From Echinicola salinicaeni (GTDB lineage Bacteria > Bacteroidota > Bacteroidia > Cytophagales > Cyclobacteriaceae), in the NCBI RefSeq assembly GCF_014280965.1, contig NZ_JACODZ010000004.1, positions 434,001 through 498,000 of the forward strand: a stretch of DNA of 64,000 bases, read 5' to 3'. Within the stretch, counting starts at the first letter, position 1; each line of letters opens with the position of its first letter. A program made the position numbers and the translations under genes. Below, one piece after another: positions 17,796 through 25,819 of the stretch. The notes beneath the pieces were generated by a model. That model saw nothing but the letters and a program-made list of their open reading frames with translations. It had not been told where the DNA came from and did not search any database.

Positions 17796-20147
17796 TTAAG
17801 GGGTATTGACCGCATTTGTAGTAAAGCTTGAAATGTTTAGCCCTGTGTCTTTCCTTAAAGTTTTGGCTGCTTGAACCATTCTAGTTAATGCTTCTTTTGT
17901 TTCTTTCCAGCCCCTGGTTTTAAGACCACAGTCCGGGTTGACCCATAATTGTCTATCGCTAATAACGGCTTTGGCTTTTTCCATAAGCTGGACCATTTCA
18001 TCCTCAGTCGGGATTCGGGGAGAGTGAATATCATAGACACCAGGTCCGATCTCATTAGGGTATTGGAATTCTGCAAAAGCATCCAATAATTCCATTTGAG
18101 AACGAGAGCATTCAATGGTGATGACATCTGCATCCATGGCAGCTATATGTTTGATGATATCATTAAATTCGGAATAGCACATATGGGTGTGGATCTGCGT
18201 TTTGTCTTCCACCCCGGTAGAGGCAATACGGAAGCAATCGACAGCCCATTCCAAGTATTCATCCCAATTGGATACCCTCAGAGGAAGTCCCTCTCTTAGC
18301 GCTGGTTCGTCTATCTGGATGATTTTAATGCCGGCATTTTCCAAGTCTTTAACCTCTTCCCTGATCGCCAAGGCGATTTGTTGGCAAGTAGCAGATCGCG
18401 CTTGGTCATTTCTGACAAATGACCACTGCAGAATGGTTACCGGACCTGTTAACATTCCTTTTACATTTTTATCTGTCAATGACTGGGCATAAGAAGTCCA
18501 TTTTTGGGTCATTGCTTGTGGTCTGGAGACATCTCCGTAAATAATGGGAGGTTTTACACATCTTGAACCATAGCTTTGGACCCAGCCGTTTTGGGTGAAA
18601 ACAAACCCATTTAATTGCTCCCCAAAATATTCTACCATGTCATTTCTTTCAAATTCACCATGCACCAACACGTCCAAGCCAATGTCCTCCTGCCATTGAA
18701 TAGCTGTTTTGGTTTCTTGGCTGATCAGTTCATCATATTGATTTTGAGTCAATACTCCTTTTTTAAGATGGGCACGCCATTGTCTGACTTCTTTGGTTTG
18801 AGGAAAGGAGCCAATGGTAGTGGTAGGGAATAATGGTAGCTTAAGGTTGTCTTCTTGCACTTTTTGGCGATCCCCAAATGCGCTTTTTCTTTGACTATAG
18901 CCTGAATCAAGTAAATCTATCGCTTTTTGTACTTTGGGATTATGGACAATTTGCGCATTGGTTTTACTTTGGATGGCCGCTTGATTATCAGAAAGTATGG
19001 TCAAATTGGCTTTGTCTTCCTTGCCTAACGCCAAGTTTTTCAAATGGCTTACTTCCCAAACTTTCTGTTTGGCAAAGGCTAACCAATTTTTGATTTCTGT
19101 GGTCAAGTCAGTCTCATTATGTTCTTCTTCCAAATCACAAGGACTGTGTAATAAGGAGCAGCTTGGACTGATCAAAAGTCTTTCCGAGACTTTGGCTTTT
19201 TTGGCCTTTTCGATTAAAGCCAGGGAATTTTTAAAATCGTTTTTCCAAATATTTCTGCCATCTACAAGCCCCAGTGATAAACTCATGTTTTTTGGAATGG
19301 ATTCTAGGACCTTTTCCAATTGCTCGGGAGCTCTTACGAGATCTATATGTAGGGCACAAGCAGGTAAGGAGCTCGCGAGACTGATATTGTCTCCCAAAGT
19401 ATCAAAATAACTTGCTATTAAAACTTTGAGTGATGGACAAGCTTTTTTGATTTCATTATAAGCATATTGGATGGCTTCTTTTTGCTCGTTTGAGAGGTCC
19501 ATGGCCAGATAGGGTTCATCGATTTGTACCCATGTAGCGCCTGAATTTTCCAGTTTTGTAAGTATTTCAAGATAAACTGGAAGAAGGTTTTTGAGTAAGG
19601 AAATTCTACTGAAGCCTTCTTCTTTTTCTTTACCTAATAACAAATAGGAAATAGGACCTAGGATAACGGGTTTGGTGTGGATCCCAAGTCTTTTAGCTTC
19701 TTTGAATTCCTCCAGTACCTTGGTGGAGAAAAGCTTGAATTTTTGGTCTTTTTTAAACTCCGGAACAATATAATGGTAGTTGGTGTCAAACCATTTAGTC
19801 ATTTCCATGGCAATAATGTCCAAACCGTCCTTTTGGTAGCCTCTGGCCATGGCAAAATAGAGGTCCAGTTCAGGTCTTTTTTGGTCAGTGACGATTTCGT
19901 GATACCGTTCTGGGATTGCCCCTACCGTTAAAGACATGTCCAATACTTGGTCATAGAAAGAGAAGTCATTGGATGGTATGAGGTCTATCCCAGCTTCTTG
20001 CTGTAATTTCCAGTTTTGTAGCCGGATGTCAGCCCCGACCTGTAGCAGATCATGAAGTGAAATTTTTTCTTTCCAATAGGCTTCACTGGCCTTTTTTAGT
20101 TGTCTTTTGCTACCAATTCGCGGATAGCCAAGATTGTGCGTTAGCAT
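17796..20147 (-). CDS. metE: Cobalamin-independent methionine synthase
   Basis: A 783-residue 5-methyltetrahydropteroyltriglutamate-homocysteine methyltransferase, which makes methionine in the cytosol without vitamin B12. The N-terminus MLTHNLGYPRIGSKRQLKKA is typical. The C-terminal catalytic half starts near FPTTTIGSFPQTKEVRQWR. Zinc ligands are visible in THMCYSEF (His and Cys), in TIECSRSQ (Glu) and in NPDCGLKTRGW (Cys). Length agrees with the family (about 750-780). A cobalamin riboswitch lies upstream on the same strand, so the gene is expected to be switched off when B12 is plentiful and MetH can work. No other met gene is adjacent. Confidence 0.97.
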   Translation of the reverse strand: MLTHNLGYPRIGSKRQLKKASEAYWKEKISLHDLLQVGADIRLQNWKLQQEAGIDLIPSNDFSFYDQVLDMSLTVGAIPERYHEIVTDQKRPELDLYFAMARGYQKDGLDIIAMEMTKWFDTNYHYIVPEFKKDQKFKLFSTKVLEEFKEAKRLGIHTKPVILGPISYLLLGKEKEEGFSRISLLKNLLPVYLEILTKLENSGATWVQIDEPYLAMDLSNEQKEAIQYAYNEIKKACPSLKVLIASYFDTLGDNISLASSLPACALHIDLVRAPEQLEKVLESIPKNMSLSLGLVDGRNIWKNDFKNSLALIEKAKKAKVSERLLISPSCSLLHSPCDLEEEHNETDLTTEIKNWLAFAKQKVWEVSHLKNLALGKEDKANLTILSDNQAAIQSKTNAQIVHNPKVQKAIDLLDSGYSQRKSAFGDRQKVQEDNLKLPLFPTTTIGSFPQTKEVRQWRAHLKKGVLTQNQYDELISQETKTAIQWQEDIGLDVLVHGEFERNDMVEYFGEQLNGFVFTQNGWVQSYGSRCVKPPIIYGDVSRPQAMTQKWTSYAQSLTDKNVKGMLTGPVTILQWSFVRNDQARSATCQQIALAIREEVKDLENAGIKIIQIDEPALREGLPLRVSNWDEYLEWAVDCFRIASTGVEDKTQIHTHMCYSEFNDIIKHIAAMDADVITIECSRSQMELLDAFAEFQYPNEIGPGVYDIHSPRIPTEDEMVQLMEKAKAVISDRQLWVNPDCGLKTRGWKETKEALTRMVQAAKTLRKDTGLNISSFTTNAVNTP

Positions 20148-20242
20148 AATGATAAACTTTTAACTTGATAAATAATTGTCAAAAGTCTTTAGCTAAACTT
20201 CGCAATGCAGCGATAGGGAGGGGAACTGAAAAATAGGACATA

Positions 20243-20285
20243 CTTTTCCTTTGGGCATACTGATCCCAGGAGAAGAAAGGAAAAG
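20243..20285 (-). promoter_or_regulatory. Hairpin in the metE leader, possible riboswitch expression platform
   Basis: Arms 20243-20252 and 20276-20285 are perfect 10-base complements, with an inner 4-bp stem (20252-20255 with 20265-20268). It lies between the aptamer and the metE start. A run of five T follows only nine bases later on the transcript, so it is not a canonical terminator. Confidence 0.4.
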
Positions 20286-20354
20286 GAGTCGTACTTGACA
20301 GGAGCTTCAAATCGCGAAAGCATTGTCATTTCTGTCCTCCATGATGGACAGTTC

Positions 20355-20500
20355 AAAATAGGCAGGTCTCCTGGCTTGTAACATTTTTGCCGTCCTTCCC
20401 ATCCCGATAGCAATCAGAACAGTGGACATTCGAGGGCAAAAACTTTCACGTTACTTACAGTTGCGCGACAGCCCGTGATTTTCACACGGTTCCCTATTAT
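20355..20500 (-). ncRNA. Cobalamin (AdoCbl) riboswitch
   Basis: Read on the minus strand, the RNA begins with AATAGGGAACCG, passes through the conserved GCTGTCGCGCAACTGTAA block and a GGGATGGGAAGG block, and ends with the B12 box GCCAGGAGACCTGCC. The closing stem P1 pairs AATAGG (20493-20498) with CCTATT (20357-20362). Each block sits where the cobalamin aptamer consensus places it. It controls metE, about 205 bases downstream. B12-responsive repression of the B12-independent methionine synthase is an established pairing. Confidence 0.95.
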
Positions 20501-20563
20501 CACCGACCTTAGTCGATGACCTATAATGGTAAATGAAGAAATTATGTAAAGAACTTTGATCGG

Positions 20564-20571
20564 CAAATATA
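20564..20571 (-). promoter_or_regulatory. Putative Bacteroidota -7 element for metE
   Basis: On the minus strand the octamer TATATTTG fits the Bacteroidota -7 consensus TAnnTTTG exactly. It would start the transcript about 55 bases before the riboswitch aptamer. I see no clear -33 TTTG at the right distance. Confidence 0.4.
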
Positions 20572-20827
20572 GTGAATGCAATCCGAATTGAGTATATAAA
20601 TTAATCTGTCAAGTTTTAAATAGTGAAAAACATTGCTTGGAAAGCTCAATGGCTTAAAAAAATATTAGGTTAATGAGTTGGTTTTAATTGTTTGATTATT
20701 AATGTTTTGTGGTGTTGGTTGTTAGTTTGGGTTTAGGTTTACGGAAAATAAAATGGTATCCCTATTTAAACTTATAAATTTGTAAAGTATGAAATAGTGA
20801 ACATGTTTGGTTCAATTACTAGGCTAA

Positions 20828-21784
20828 ATGACAAAAACTAAAATCGGATTAGGGTTGGCTTCATTGGGAAGGCCAGAATACATTAATATTCGTCCTGATC
20901 AAAATATTGATAAATCAGCAGAGGCTTTTCAAAGAAAGACCATGGAAGTGCTAGATGAAGCATATGAGCAAGGAATTCGATATTTTGATACAGCACCCTC
21001 ATATGGAAGGGGTGAAGAATTTTTATTGGATTGGTACCAAAGTAGAAAAAATGAGGGATTGGTATTAGGCACCAAATGGGGGTATACTTATAAGGCCAAT
21101 TGGGAGTTGGGCTATAATGGTCCGCACGAGGTGAAAGAGCATTCTTTGAGCAAACTTAGAGAGCAATGGGGCTATTCTAAGCAACTATTGCCAGCATTGG
21201 AAATATATCAAATTCATTCTGCCACTTTTGAATCAGGAGTACTTGCCAACAAAGATGTTCACAACGAATTGATGGCTATTAAAAAGGATTATGGCTTGAA
21301 AATTGGCTTGACCAGTAGCGGAAAAGCACAAAGTGAAATTTTAGAGGCAGCAATGGGGATTGAAGTGGATGGAGAGGAGCTTTTTGACAGTTTTCAGGTT
21401 ACTTTCAATCTGTTTGAGCAAAGTGCTCTTCCAGTGATCAAAAAGGCAAAAAACAAGGGGAAGTTACTGATCATCAAAGAGGGAATGGCTAATGGAAGGG
21501 TATTCCCTAATAAGGATTATCAACACTATCAAGAGCATTATCATTTACTGTCAGTTCTGTCTGAAGAGTATAAGGTAGGGGTAGATGCATTGGCATTACG
21601 TTTCTGTATGGATTTGGTCGAGCCGCAATATGTTCTGAGTGGGGCTGGAAACGTTGGGCAATTGAAGGAGAACTTAAAAGCAAATGAATTTGAGCTGTCG
21701 AGAAATGATTTGGAAAAACTAAAGTCCATGGCGATTGATGTTTCAGCTTATTGGAATGAACGCAGTAAACTTGAATGGAATTAA
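20828..21784 (+). CDS. Aldo/keto reductase
   Basis: A 318-residue NADPH-dependent oxidoreductase with a TIM-barrel fold. The catalytic aspartate and tyrosine lie in RYFDTAPSYGRGEEF (about residues 55-69), the lysine in GTKWGYTYK and the histidine in IYQIHSATF. The C-terminal part, ALALRFCMDLVEPQYVLSGAG, is the usual NADP-binding region. The carbonyl substrate is unknown. A TAAATTTG box at 20775-20782 is a possible -7 promoter element 45 bases before the start. It is a single gene ahead of the tRNA cluster. Confidence 0.9.
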   Translation: MTKTKIGLGLASLGRPEYINIRPDQNIDKSAEAFQRKTMEVLDEAYEQGIRYFDTAPSYGRGEEFLLDWYQSRKNEGLVLGTKWGYTYKANWELGYNGPHEVKEHSLSKLREQWGYSKQLLPALEIYQIHSATFESGVLANKDVHNELMAIKKDYGLKIGLTSSGKAQSEILEAAMGIEVDGEELFDSFQVTFNLFEQSALPVIKKAKNKGKLLIIKEGMANGRVFPNKDYQHYQEHYHLLSVLSEEYKVGVDALALRFCMDLVEPQYVLSGAGNVGQLKENLKANEFELSRNDLEKLKSMAIDVSAYWNERSKLEWN

Positions 21785-21914
21785 TTCTAATTTGGTTTTA
21801 TAATTATTAAAAAACTATTTTATTTGCAGCAGCTTCTGGAGCTGGTATTCAAGGTTTGAATATTTAGTAATCCAGATTAAATAAGTTTCTTTTTAGAAGC
21901 AGAAATATATTAAT

Positions 21915-21977
21915 CGGAGTGTAGCGCAGCCTGGTAGCGTATCCCGATAGGGATCGGGAGGGTCGCAGGTTCGAATG
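21915..21977 (+). pseudogene. Truncated tRNA-Pro copy
   Basis: The first 27 bases match the intact tRNA-Pro at 22025 with a single change (C to T in the D loop), and the TTCGAAT loop is also kept. The anticodon arm is replaced by the hairpin TCCCGAT-AGGG-ATCGGGA. After TTCGAAT the 3' half of the T stem and the acceptor strand are missing and AT-rich sequence follows. It cannot fold into a full tRNA and is best read as a decayed partial duplicate. Confidence 0.8.
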
Positions 21978-22024
21978 GGAAAATAAAAAGAGTGTCTTTT
22001 TCTATTAAATAAAGACAAGAGAAT

Positions 22025-22098
22025 CGGAGTGTAGCGCAGCCCGGTAGCGTACTTGCATGGGGTGCAAGGGGTCGTGGGTTCGAATCCCGCCACTCCGA
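22025..22098 (+). tRNA. tRNA-Pro (anticodon GGG)
   Basis: The 74-base cloverleaf is complete. The acceptor stem CGGAGTG pairs with CACTCCG, the D arm is GCGC ... GCGT, and the anticodon stem CTTGC/GCAAG encloses ATGGGGT with GGG at positions 34-36. The T arm is GTGGG-TTCGAAT-CCCGC and the discriminator base is A. The CCA end is not encoded. It is followed by a strong terminator and then by an integrase gene. Confidence 0.96.
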
Positions 22099-22121
22099 CA
22101 AAATGGGGTGCAATTCCCTCC

Positions 22122-22164
22122 AAAACCCTTCAAATCGTATGATTTGGAGGGTTTTTTGTTTTTT
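22122..22164 (+). terminator. Intrinsic terminator after tRNA-Pro
   Basis: A 15-bp stem (22122-22136 with 22141-22155, one U-G pair) with the loop GTAT is followed by a T-rich tract up to 22164. It directly follows the tRNA. Confidence 0.85.
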
Positions 22165-22249
22165 ATACAACAAAAAACCACATACGATTTCAAAGAAAAT
22201 GGGACCCATTCGGTGACCCAATTTAATTTTCTATTTTGGGTCCCATTTT
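22132..22249. repeat. Nest of inverted repeats between tRNA-Pro and integrase
   Basis: Three perfect inverted repeats lie here. AAATCGTATG at 22132-22141 pairs with 22181-22190. GGTTTTTTGTT at 22150-22160 pairs with 22169-22179 and lies inside the first. AAAATGGGACCCA at 22196-22208 pairs with 22237-22249. The first pair competes with the tRNA terminator stem. The position, just before the integrase gene, suggests integrase or excisionase arm-binding sites of an attachment region. Confidence 0.6.
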
Positions 22250-22378
22250 AGGTCTTAAGTCGTTGATCCATAGTTTGTTCCAGATCTTGATTTTGGGGTG
22301 TTTTTAGGCCGAATTGAGCTTAAAAAACATTGGGTTTTGGGACTCTTTTTTAATGGTTCCAAGTTAACCGGAAATTGT

Positions 22379-23611
22379 ATGAAAGACGCTAAAATACTTG
22401 GTATTCAGTTTGTTATTAAATCTTCCAAAGTGAACAAAAGAGGGCTTTCTCCCGTGGTGGCAAGGGTTACTGTTAATGGAAAGAGAATTGAGATTTCTGC
22501 AAACAAAGTAATTTCCCGATCAGAATGGGATTTTGGAAAAGGTAGGGTAAAAGGGAATAACCCAGAGTCCAGGTCCTCAAATCGCTACCTGGATTATATG
22601 CGCTCTAGAATACTGGAATGTTATCAAGAACTAATTATTGAAAAAAGGAATATTACCCCTGAAGCAATAAAAAATAGGTTTTTGGGAATCGAGGAGGAGG
22701 AGCATACACTGATGGAACTTGTTGATTTTCACAATAAACATAACATTGGTATTCTTGCTGAAGGTACACTCAAAAATTATAAGACTACTGAACGACATCT
22801 TCAGGAATTTCTAAAAACTAGAAAACGGAAGTCTGATATTCCCCTGTCGGAAATTGATTACAAGTTTATTACTGATTATGAAAACCACCTTAGGACATTC
22901 AAGCCAAAGGACCATCGAAGGAGGCCTGTTGCCAACAATGGTGTTATGAAACATTTGATCAGGTTAAAGAAGTTGATGACCCTGGCTTTTAAAATGGAAT
23001 GGATGAAAAAAGACCCTTTTCTAAATTATAAGTTCAGGTACAAGAAGGTGGAACGTCATTTCCTAGAAATGGAAGAACTCAAGCGTATTGAAGAAAGGGA
23101 ATTCTCTATTTCCCGTTTGGATTGGGTAAGGGATTTGTTCGTATTCAGTTGTTATACGGGATTGTCCTATATTGACTCTACCAACTTGACCCATGCAAAT
23201 ATAGCCAAAGGTATTGATGGGGAATTATGGATTATTTCCCATAGGAAGAAAACTGATGAACCGGTAAAGCTTCCATTACTCCCCAAAGCCATTGAAATTT
23301 TAGAAAAGTACAAAAATCATCCGAGGGCCAAAGCTAATGGTACATTGCTGCCACCTATTTCAAACCAAAAGATGAACAGTTACCTTAAAGAGATTGGAGA
23401 CCTTTGCGAAATCCAAAAAAAGCTTACACACCATACTGCCAGACATACCTTTGCGACTACTATTACATTGATGAACGGTGTACCCATTGAATCAGTAAGT
23501 AAAATGCTGGGACATACAAAAATAGCTACTACACAAATTTATGCACGGGTGGTTGAGAAAAAAATAAGTAAGGATATGGGATTGCTCAGGACAAAGCTCT
23601 TTTTAAACTAA
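22379..23611 (+). CDS. Bacteroidota tyrosine recombinase (site-specific integrase)
   Basis: A 410-residue phage-type integrase. The N-terminal SAM-like arm starts with ILGIQFVIKSSKVNKRGLSP, as in Bacteroidota conjugative-element integrases. A core-binding domain follows, then the catalytic domain with HTARHTFATT (HxxR), GHTKIATTQIYARV with the second His and the nucleophile Tyr. Where most integrases have Arg I, this one reads CYTGLSYIDSTNL with Ser; the same Ser replacement is known for IntDOT of CTnDOT. The frame is open from 22298, but the ATG at 22379 fits the family start better. It lies 280 bases after tRNA-Pro, its likely target. Confidence 0.9.
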   Translation: MKDAKILGIQFVIKSSKVNKRGLSPVVARVTVNGKRIEISANKVISRSEWDFGKGRVKGNNPESRSSNRYLDYMRSRILECYQELIIEKRNITPEAIKNRFLGIEEEEHTLMELVDFHNKHNIGILAEGTLKNYKTTERHLQEFLKTRKRKSDIPLSEIDYKFITDYENHLRTFKPKDHRRRPVANNGVMKHLIRLKKLMTLAFKMEWMKKDPFLNYKFRYKKVERHFLEMEELKRIEEREFSISRLDWVRDLFVFSCYTGLSYIDSTNLTHANIAKGIDGELWIISHRKKTDEPVKLPLLPKAIEILEKYKNHPRAKANGTLLPPISNQKMNSYLKEIGDLCEIQKKLTHHTARHTFATTITLMNGVPIESVSKMLGHTKIATTQIYARVVEKKISKDMGLLRTKLFLN

Positions 23612-23721
23612 AGTCTAGTAGGGGAAAGGGGGACTTTACCCTCAAGTCCTGTCCAACTTGTGAATGTTTTTAAATGGCATCATTTAATTTCAAACCATAT
23701 TATTCATTAAAATAATAAGTT

Positions 23722-23985
23722 ATGGACATAGAAATTATCACTAAACAGGACTTAATGGAATTTAAGGAGCAATTTTTTCAAGAGTTGGACCAATTCCTCA
23801 AAAAGCAATCTGGAAAGCCTACAAAGCGATGGCTAAAATCTTATGAAGTCCGCGAATTATTAGGAATCTCGCCCGGTACTTTACAGAATCTAAGGATTAA
23901 TGGAACATTACCATTTACTAAAGTTGGAGGCTTGATGTTTTATGACTTTGAGGATGTGAGGAGATTGATGGAAAGTGGGAAATAA
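23722..23985 (+). CDS. Excisionase-like helix-turn-helix protein
   Basis: An 87-residue protein with a MerR/excisionase-type winged helix: RWLKSYEVRELLGISPGTLQ (about residues 34-53), then NLRINGTLPFTKVGGLMFYDFEDVRRLM. The first third is a charged helix. Proteins of this size and pattern accompany integrases in Bacteroidota mobile elements, where they act as recombination directionality factors or regulators. It follows the integrase gene by about 110 bases on the same strand, which supports that role. Confidence 0.82.
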   Translation: MDIEIITKQDLMEFKEQFFQELDQFLKKQSGKPTKRWLKSYEVRELLGISPGTLQNLRINGTLPFTKVGGLMFYDFEDVRRLMESGK

Positions 23986-24652
23986 TAGCATCTTTTGATT
24001 TTTTTGTTCTAGTATTGAAGCAGTAGTACTTCTGTGATTTTTATGTACCGAGTTGTTGACCACTCGGTACTTATTTCGAACCGGTTTGCGGAGGATTTAG
24101 AAGTGAAAATGGGATTGATCTGGGAGTTGAAATAATACTGGGTTTGCCCTGTTTTGACTTTTGAGGATAAGTGTGAAAAATAGAAACTTCAATGAATTTA
24201 GTAAATTGATAGATTCACGGGATTAGTTTTATACAGCATTTAACCTGAATGATATCTCTTAAGGAGATCTATCGAATTTTTTCGATATATCAATGAAACT
24301 TCGTGCTAAGAAGTCAATGATAACCAAAGGACTGTTTATGGAAGTATGACCCTATAGGTTTATAATATAAAATTTTAATCTGTTTATTGGATTATTATCC
24401 TTGTATGAAAGATTTTCATGCCATTAGGATGAGTTTTTAATCTATAAGATGGAAGAAAAAGTAAAGGTATACTTTCATATAAGATTTATTTTTTGTGAAT
24501 TTTAAAAGCCAATGGTAAAAGTCATTTTATAAAATGATCTATCATGAAAGTACAGTGCTTTAAAAGTCAACAAAAATTAAAAACTACCTGCATCCTGTAA
24601 TTAGGATATAATGCAGGCAATATATTTTCTAACTTATAAACCTATAAATTCA
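23986..24652. other. Non-coding gap between the integrase module and uxuA
   Basis: No credible gene is seen in these 667 bases. They hold a 9-bp inverted repeat (24045-24053 with 24062-24070), ATCGAA-TTTT-TTCGAT near 24269-24284, a 16-base palindrome at 24522-24537 and a compound inverted repeat at 24587-24617. No copy of the tRNA-Pro 3' end is visible, so no right attachment site is found here. Confidence 0.6.
24522..24537. promoter_or_regulatory. 16-base perfect palindrome upstream of uxuA, candidate operator
   Basis: TCATTTTATAAAATGA is fully self-complementary and lies about 115 bases before the uxuA start. It has the size of a dimeric repressor site. A 9-base inverted pair (24470-24478 with 24544-24552) flanks it. 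Confidence 0.35.
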
Positions 24653-25819
24653 ATGAAAAAATTAGTGCAAAGTTGGCGCTGGTACGGGCCAAATGATCCT
24701 GTGAGTTTAAATGATATAAAACAGGCAGGAGCTACTGGGGTGGTTTCAGCGCTTCATCAAATCCCTCACGGTGAAGTTTGGACCAAGCAAGCTATTCTAG
24801 AAAGAAAAGAAATGATAGAAAATGCTGGATTGGAATGGAATGTAGTGGAAAGCTTACCCGTACATGAAGCCATTAAAACTAGGTCAAATATGTGTGACAG
24901 CTATTTGGAAAAATATAGGAAAAGTCTAAAAAATCTAGCTTCATGTGGATTAAACACTATTTGTTATAATTTCATGCCTGTATTGGATTGGACAAGGACA
25001 CAGTTGGACATGAAGCTGGATTCAGGGGCTAGATCCCTATATTTTGACTGGGTGAATTTGGCAGTTTTTGATAAATACGTGCTCCAACGAAACGAAGCCC
25101 AAAATGATTATCCAATGAACATTTGGGAAAAAGTCGATAAACGGTACAAGAGCATGTCGGCAAAGAAAGTGGACAAGTTAACGGAAATTATTTTGATGGG
25201 CGTGCCTACGGAGAAGGGAGTGAGCTTAAGTGATCTTAGGTCAAGCATAGATATTTACAAGGAATTGGGTAGGGATGGTTTAAGGGATAACCTGTCTTAT
25301 TTTCTTAGTAGTATCGCATCTATTTGCGAGGAAGAGAACATCAATCTAACCATTCATCCAGATGATCCACCTTTTGATATTTTAGGTTTGCCGAGGATAG
25401 CTAGGTCTAAAGAAGATTTGTTATATATACTACAGGCGGTGGATAAACCTTTCAATGGTATTTGTTTCTGTACTGGATCATTGGGTGCGGGCAGTCATAA
25501 TAACCTGGCAGAAATTCTTCTTGCAGTGAAGGAAAGGGTCAATTTTGTTCATTTAAGGAATGTGAGTAAAGATCTAATGGGAAATTTCTATGAGTCAGAA
25601 CACCTCAATGGTGATGTGAATATGGCTGAATTGATGGGGATTTTGGTGGACATGAATCAAAATAGGAGCAATGCTATTCCTTTCAGGCCTGACCATGGAT
25701 ACCAAATGTTGGATGATTTGACCAAGGAAACTAATCCTGGGTATTCTGCTATTGGTAGATTAAAAGGTCTAGCAGAACTTAGGGGGCTGGAATTGGGCAT
25801 CATCTATGGAAAAACCTGA
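24653..25819 (+). CDS. uxuA: Mannonate dehydratase
   Basis: A 388-residue enzyme that turns D-mannonate into 2-keto-3-deoxygluconate in glucuronate catabolism, in the cytosol. Metal-site phrases are TIHPDDPPFDILGLPRI (His), CFCTGSLGAGSHNNL (Cys), FVHLRNVS (His) and FRPDHGYQM (Asp). The ATG at 24653 gives MKKLVQSWRWYGPNDPVSL, the usual start; an upstream in-frame ATG at 24611 lies inside an inverted repeat and is unlikely. It sits at the head of the xylan locus, which suggests that glucuronate side chains of glucuronoxylan are used. uxuB, uxaC and kdgK are not in this window. Confidence 0.95.
   Translation: MKKLVQSWRWYGPNDPVSLNDIKQAGATGVVSALHQIPHGEVWTKQAILERKEMIENAGLEWNVVESLPVHEAIKTRSNMCDSYLEKYRKSLKNLASCGLNTICYNFMPVLDWTRTQLDMKLDSGARSLYFDWVNLAVFDKYVLQRNEAQNDYPMNIWEKVDKRYKSMSAKKVDKLTEIILMGVPTEKGVSLSDLRSSIDIYKELGRDGLRDNLSYFLSSIASICEEENINLTIHPDDPPFDILGLPRIARSKEDLLYILQAVDKPFNGICFCTGSLGAGSHNNLAEILLAVKERVNFVHLRNVSKDLMGNFYESEHLNGDVNMAELMGILVDMNQNRSNAIPFRPDHGYQMLDDLTKETNPGYSAIGRLKGLAELRGLELGIIYGKT

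Noticed and set aside
20189-20413. Open frame on the minus strand overlapping the cobalamin riboswitch
   Set aside because: It runs through the 3' end of the aptamer and the leader, so its open state is incidental.
22298-22378. 27-residue extension of the integrase
   Set aside because: Family proteins start at the position of the ATG at 22379; the extension shows no conserved pattern.
24045-24070. 9-bp inverted repeat after the excisionase-like gene as an attachment site
   Set aside because: It does not match any part of tRNA-Pro; it is more likely a terminator or a regulator site, and the T-run is weak.
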